From Pseudoalteromonas sp. MSK9-3 (GTDB lineage: Bacteria; Pseudomonadota; Gammaproteobacteria; Enterobacterales; Alteromonadaceae): a stretch of 64,000 bases of DNA. This document shows, in pieces, positions 58,087 through 64,000 of the stretch. Made by a program: the position numbers and the translations under genes. Location of the stretch: positions 1 to 64,000 of the forward strand of contig NZ_MIET01000071.1 in the NCBI RefSeq assembly GCF_003590335.1, given 5' to 3'. Within the stretch, counting starts at the first letter, position 1. Each line of letters opens with the position of its first letter. The notes under the pieces were generated by a model that searched no databases, had not been told where the DNA came from, and worked only from the letters and a program-made list of their open reading frames with translations.

Positions 58087-58740
58087 TCATCGGCTACTTA
58101 TCACTTTATATTGTCCATTTTCTAACCCGTCGAGCGAATATTTACCAATTTTGTAGCGTATTAATCGCAGTGTAGGGTGGCCAATATAGGCGGTCATTCT
58201 TCGAACCTGCCTATTTTTTCCCTCATTAATTGTCACACTTAACCAGGTGGTTGGAATATTGGCACGTTCGCGTATTGGCGGGTTACGTGGCCAAATATGT
58301 GGCTCAGCAATGATTTTAACTTTTGCAGGGCGTGTTAAACCATCTTTGAGCTCTACGCCGGAGCATAACGCATCAAGGCTTTTTTGCTCTGGTACTCCTT
58401 CAACTTGAACCCAGTAAGTTTTATCAGTTTTTTTACTAGGATCTGTCAGTGTATGTTGTAATTTACCGCAATTAGTTAGCAGTAATAACCCTTCACTGTC
58501 TCTATCAAGTCGACCTGCAGCATAGACGTCTTTCTCTTTTACATACTGTGCGAGGGTTTCTCGGTTTTGATCATCGGTGAACTGACACAACACATCAAAT
58601 GGCTTATTAAATAAAACAATTTTGACATCTTCTGGTGCAACTTTGGGCTTGGTTGATTTTCTGTGGCTTGTTCTTGAGAGCTTTGAACTATGCCGAGATG
58701 ACGACTTTGCTTTGTATACCATTGTTGTACCCGAATGCAT
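58087..58740 (-). CDS. rluE: 23S rRNA pseudouridine synthase RluE
   Basis: This is a 217-residue protein. A basic N-terminal tail (SRHSSKLSRTSHRKSTKPK) is followed by the RluA/RsuA-type catalytic domain with the aspartate in AAGRLDRDSEGLLLLTNCG and the C-terminal GKNRQVRRMTAYIGHPTLRL. The motif set and the position before mnmA identify RluE (position 2457 of 23S rRNA). The start is ambiguous: ATG 58740 or 58722; neither has a strong ribosome binding site. Confidence 0.9.
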   Translation of the reverse strand: MHSGTTMVYKAKSSSRHSSKLSRTSHRKSTKPKVAPEDVKIVLFNKPFDVLCQFTDDQNRETLAQYVKEKDVYAAGRLDRDSEGLLLLTNCGKLQHTLTDPSKKTDKTYWVQVEGVPEQKSLDALCSGVELKDGLTRPAKVKIIAEPHIWPRNPPIRERANIPTTWLSVTINEGKNRQVRRMTAYIGHPTLRLIRYKIGKYSLDGLENGQYKVISSR

Positions 58741-58905
58741 AAATTTAAGGTCGGATTATAGCAATTGTCTCGACGTGATGCTCTTATTTTATAGGATGAA
58801 CAGCGCATTGAATCACAAGGGTGTACACCTTATGTTAGGTAAGATAATTAGAGGGATTGTGAGTGGGTTTCAATACGGATAATGTTTCGATAGGGAGTTA
58901 TACGA

Positions 58906-58936
58906 AAAAAGGGTAGCCAAAGCTACCCTTTTTTGT
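58906..58936 (-). terminator. Bidirectional terminator between idh and rluE
   Basis: AAAAAAGGGTAGC (to about 58919) and GCTACCCTTTTTT (from 58924) form a perfect hairpin with CAAA in the loop and T-runs on both strands. It terminates leftward idh transcripts 16 bases past the idh stop. Confidence 0.93.
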
Positions 58937-58951
58937 CGCGCGAGTTAACGA

Positions 58952-61198
<2,247 letters not shown>

Positions 61199-61402
61199 CT
61201 AAAAGCCATTCAACAATGCAAAGGGAACGCTATGTTGCCTAAGGCAATAGGGTATAGCAAGTTTGTTAGATATTTTTACTAAACGTAAAATAATAATATC
61301 TAACCTACCTAGTAGACGTAGCAATTGTATCAATCATTACATATTGGGGCTAATTCAAAAAATTAAAGTTAAAGAATGAAAAAATATAAGGAAGGTATAA
61401 GG

Positions 61403-61434
61403 AATGAAGCGAGAAGCTAATGCGACTCGCTTTA
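61403..61434 (-). terminator. Stem-loop after cspD
   Basis: AAGCGAG (61407-61413) pairs with CTCGCTT (61426-61432), 17-45 bases past the cspD stop. No T-run follows on the minus strand, so it may act as a transcript-stabilising hairpin rather than a terminator. Confidence 0.4.
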
Positions 61435-61450
61435 AATAGTCATCACTGCT

Positions 61451-61669
61451 TTACACTAACAGTTCACCGCTGGGCGCGATGTTTGTAGCGTGTAACCCTT
61501 TCGGGCCTTCTTGCAGCTCGAATGTTACACCTTGACCAGCTTTAAGTGTTTTGTATCCATCCATTACAATCGTCGAGTAATGGGCGAAGATATCTTCCTC
61601 ACTGCCGTCTTCTACGATGAAACCAAACCCTTTGGCGTTATTGAACCACTTGACTTTTCCGCAAGCCAT
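61451..61669 (-). CDS. cspD: Cold-shock domain protein, CspD type
   Basis: This is a 72-residue protein with one cold-shock domain: RNP1 KGFGFIV and RNP2 DIFAHYS are intact. It binds single-stranded nucleic acid; CspD is induced in stationary phase and inhibits replication in E. coli. Placement divergent from clpS-clpA is the conserved E. coli arrangement and is the main reason for the D-type call. Confidence 0.9.
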   Translation of the reverse strand: MACGKVKWFNNAKGFGFIVEDGSEEDIFAHYSTIVMDGYKTLKAGQGVTFELQEGPKGLHATNIAPSGELLV

Positions 61670-61872
61670 ACTTCTACATCCTTCTATAAGTGACTAAATC
61701 TAGTTAATTAGTTAATCTAAACTTTATAATTTGCTAGACTGCCTGTAGAGCAATCTAATAGGACTGTAGTTTATATGAGCAGTCAGTCAAGTTATTTACT
61801 CTTTTTTTTAACATTTTATTTATTTTTTAATTCAAGTTTGCTTGAGTTACCAAGACAAGACTATATTTAATT

Positions 61873-62190
61873 ATGAGTGGGACAAAAGATTCAGGTGTTA
61901 TAGACACGGTACGCGAAAGTGAGAAGCAGAAGCTTAGCCCTCCGCGTAAGTATAAGGTCATTGTGAATAATGACGATTACACTCCGATGGATTTTGTAAT
62001 TGAAATTTTAATGACATTTTTTAATATGGATAGCGAAAGAGCAACTGATGTGATGCTTAAAATACATCACGAAGGGAAGGCTGTATGTGGAATATATCCT
62101 GCAGATATAGCGCACACTAAAGCTGAGCAGGTCAATCGTTATGCCCGCGACAATGAGCACCCGTTGCTCTGCAGTTGTGAGCAAGAATAA
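61873..62190 (+). CDS. clpS: ATP-dependent Clp protease adaptor ClpS
   Basis: This is a 105-residue protein with the N-end-rule recognition domain: [18 protein letters not shown], then [20 protein letters not shown]. It delivers N-degron substrates to ClpAP by binding the ClpA N-domain. It lies 29 bases upstream of clpA. Confidence 0.96.
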   Translation: MSGTKDSGVIDTVRESEKQKLSPPRKYKVIVNNDDYTPMDFVIEILMTFFNMDSERATDVMLKIHHEGKAVCGIYPADIAHTKAEQVNRYARDNEHPLLCSCEQE

Positions 62191-62219
62191 CCTTTTTAAT
62201 TCTCGTTTGGGGGTTGCCA

Positions 62220-64000
62220 ATGCTAAACAAAGATCTAGAAATTACCTTAAACGCCGCATTTCGTGAAGCGCGTACTCGTCGTCATGAGTTTATGACCGTC
62301 GAGCACTTACTTTTGGCGTTAATAGATAACCCGTCAGCAGGAGAGGCGTTAGGCGCCTGCGGCGTTAATACTGAAACTCTAAAGCGAGAGCTTTCTGAGT
62401 TTATTGATGAGACTACGCCGGTCTTACCTGATTTAGAAGAAGACAGAGAAACCCAACCAACACTCGGCTTTCAGCGCGTTTTACAACGCGCAGTGTTTCA
62501 TGTTCAGTCTTCAGGGCGAAGCGAAGTTACAGGTGTAAACGTGCTGGTTGCTATTTTTTCTGAACAAGAAAGCCAAGCGGTATATTTACTGAAAAAGAGC
62601 GATGTTAGCCGTCTCGATATCGTTAACTTTATTTCTCATGGCATTGCAAAGTCTGATGATGATGAGTCAGAAAATGAAGATCATGAAGAGATGAATGATG
62701 AATCTAGCGAGATTCAAAATGAAGAAAAGTCGAAACTCGAAAACTTTACTTCAAATTTAAATGTGATGGCACAAGCAGGACAAATCGATCCATTAATTGG
62801 CCGTGATGAAGAAGTAGAACGCACTGTTCAGGTGCTGTGTCGTAGAAAGAAAAATAATCCTCTGTTAGTGGGTGAGGCAGGCGTTGGTAAAACAGCTATT
62901 GCAGAAGGGTTAGCATATCGTATTGTGAACAACCAAGTGCCAGATGTTATTGAAGATGCGGTGGTTTATTCACTAGACATGGGAGCGCTGTTAGCGGGTA
63001 CCAAATACCGTGGCGATTTTGAAAAGCGCTTTAAAGCACTATTGAAAGAGCTACAGGCCAAACCGCATGCTATTTTATTCATTGATGAAATTCACACAAT
63101 AATTGGGGCCGGTGCAGCATCTGGCGGAGTCATGGATGCATCGAACCTGATCAAACCATTATTGTCTAGCGGTCAACTGCGCTGCATGGGCTCGACGACC
63201 TACAACGAATTTAAGAATATTTTTGAAAAAGACAGAGCATTAGTGCGTCGTTTCCAAAAAATCGATGTTGTTGAACCAAGCGTTGCAGATACAACGAAGA
63301 TCCTTTATGGCTTAAAAGAACGTTATGAAGAACATCATGGTATTCGTTACACACAAAAAGCGCTGCGAGCTGCCGCTGAGTTAAGTGCAAAGTATATAAA
63401 TGAACGTCAGCTACCAGATAAAGCAATTGATGTTATCGACGAGGCAGGCGCTAATCAGCGATTATTACCGGTATCTCGTCGTAAGAAAACCATTGGCGTA
63501 TCAGATATTGAAATGATTGTGTCAAAAATTGCGCGGATCCCACAGCAAAGTGTTTCTTCAAGCGACAAAGACACCCTCAAAAACTTGGACCGCAATTTAA
63601 AAATGTTGGTTTTTGGACAAGACCAGTCAATCGATGCATTAACTTCAGCGATTAGATTGTCTCGTTCTGGACTTGCAAATGAAGATAAGCCAATTGGATC
63701 TTTCTTATTTGCAGGACCAACCGGTGTAGGTAAAACAGAGGTAACAAAACAGCTCGGTAAATGTATGGGCGTAGAGTTTATACGTTTTGATATGTCTGAG
63801 TACTCTGAGCGCCATGCTGTGAGCCGGTTAATTGGTGCGCCTCCTGGTTATGTAGGTTATGAACAAGGTGGCTTGTTAACTGATGCTGTTATAAAGCATC
63901 CTCATTCAGTGGTATTACTGGATGAAATAGAAAAAGCGCACCCAGATATCTACAACATATTACTTCAAGTGATGGATCACGGTACGTTAACTGATAATAA
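62220..64000 (+). CDS. clpA: ATP-dependent Clp protease ATPase subunit ClpA, 5' part
   Basis: The frame starts with ATG 62220 ([20 protein letters not shown]) after GGGGGTT and runs off the right edge, giving 593 complete codons of about 750. The N-domain, an acidic linker ([19 protein letters not shown]), the first AAA domain (Walker A GEAGVGKT, Walker [10 protein letters not shown]) and much of the second (Walker A GPTGVGKT, Walker [10 protein letters not shown]) are present. ClpA unfolds substrates for ClpP. Confidence 0.96.
   Translation, partial: MLNKDLEITLNAAFREARTRRHEFMTVEHLLLALIDNPSAGEALGACGVNTETLKRELSEFIDETTPVLPDLEEDRETQPTLGFQRVLQRAVFHVQSSGRSEVTGVNVLVAIFSEQESQAVYLLKKSDVSRLDIVNFISHGIAKSDDDESENEDHEEMNDESSEIQNEEKSKLENFTSNLNVMAQAGQIDPLIGRDEEVERTVQVLCRRKKNNPLLVGEAGVGKTAIAEGLAYRIVNNQVPDVIEDAVVYSLDMGALLAGTKYRGDFEKRFKALLKELQAKPHAILFIDEIHTIIGAGAASGGVMDASNLIKPLLSSGQLRCMGSTTYNEFKNIFEKDRALVRRFQKIDVVEPSVADTTKILYGLKERYEEHHGIRYTQKALRAAAELSAKYINERQLPDKAIDVIDEAGANQRLLPVSRRKKTIGVSDIEMIVSKIARIPQQSVSSSDKDTLKNLDRNLKMLVFGQDQSIDALTSAIRLSRSGLANEDKPIGSFLFAGPTGVGKTEVTKQLGKCMGVEFIRFDMSEYSERHAVSRLIGAPPGYVGYEQGGLLTDAVIKHPHSVVLLDEIEKAHPDIYNILLQVMDHGTLTDN

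Overview
The window looks like chromosomal DNA from a marine gammaproteobacterium of the Alteromonadales, most probably Pseudoalteromonas or a close relative. The reasons are the AT-leaning composition, the housekeeping gene order rluE-mnmA-hflD-purB and cspD-clpS-clpA, a monomeric isocitrate dehydrogenase, FabY-type ketoacyl synthase, many TonB receptors and a secreted carbohydrate-binding operon. The genus is an inference from protein resemblance, not a database result.

Region 1 (1-7.5 kb) is accessory DNA. It opens with the 5' end of a tyrosine recombinase and then a fragment of an integron cassette array. There is a complete attC site (183-284), a cassette coding for an unknown membrane protein, an attC split by an IS110-family (IS1111-like) element, and a second cassette. 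That second cassette carries a structured, terminator-ended non-coding RNA followed by a 501-residue reverse transcriptase. The RNA region is stop-free in one sense frame for 68 codons and ends at a consensus -35 hexamer. This is the pattern expected of a defence-associated RT that copies its RNA into a concatemeric gene (DRT2/Neo-like). It is the most interesting locus in the window. Next come a REP-associated transposase gene cut in two by an IS3-family element with a clean 3-bp target duplication, and a decayed DUF1272 gene.

Region 2 (7.6-31 kb) is mainly secreted and membrane functions. A leftward three-gene operon encodes CBM2/PKD/YceI, CBM2/YceI/FN3/cytochrome c/DUF1592 and DUF1552 proteins. 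It is preceded by a well-formed cyclic-di-GMP-I riboswitch (15301-15378, minus strand). Then follow a VPS10-like beta-propeller protein, a TonB receptor with a PepSY partner, a second TonB receptor with a His-rich N-terminus behind a Cys-rich exported protein, a bacterial voltage-gated cation channel with an unusually acidic selectivity filter, an S33 peptidase, and a GlxA-type regulator divergent from fabY.

Region 3 (32-42 kb) holds a BCCT transporter, the frmA-frmB formaldehyde detoxification pair with a divergent LysR regulator, a SulP transporter, and the lolCDE lipoprotein release operon.

Region 4 (42-52.5 kb) is a ten-gene leftward chemosensory operon. It contains a membrane-anchored CheZ-like protein, CheY, a STAS protein, CheA, an MCP with a duplicated sensor region, two CheW, CheR, CheB and a GGDEF/EAL protein. 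The EAL output and the c-di-GMP riboswitch upstream suggest c-di-GMP signalling matters here, but a direct link is speculation.

Region 5 (52.6-64 kb) is core genome: a DUF4826-like gene, a GNAT, roxA, purB, hflD, mnmA, rluE, idh, cspD, clpS and the start of clpA. I saw no rRNA, tRNA or CRISPR array.
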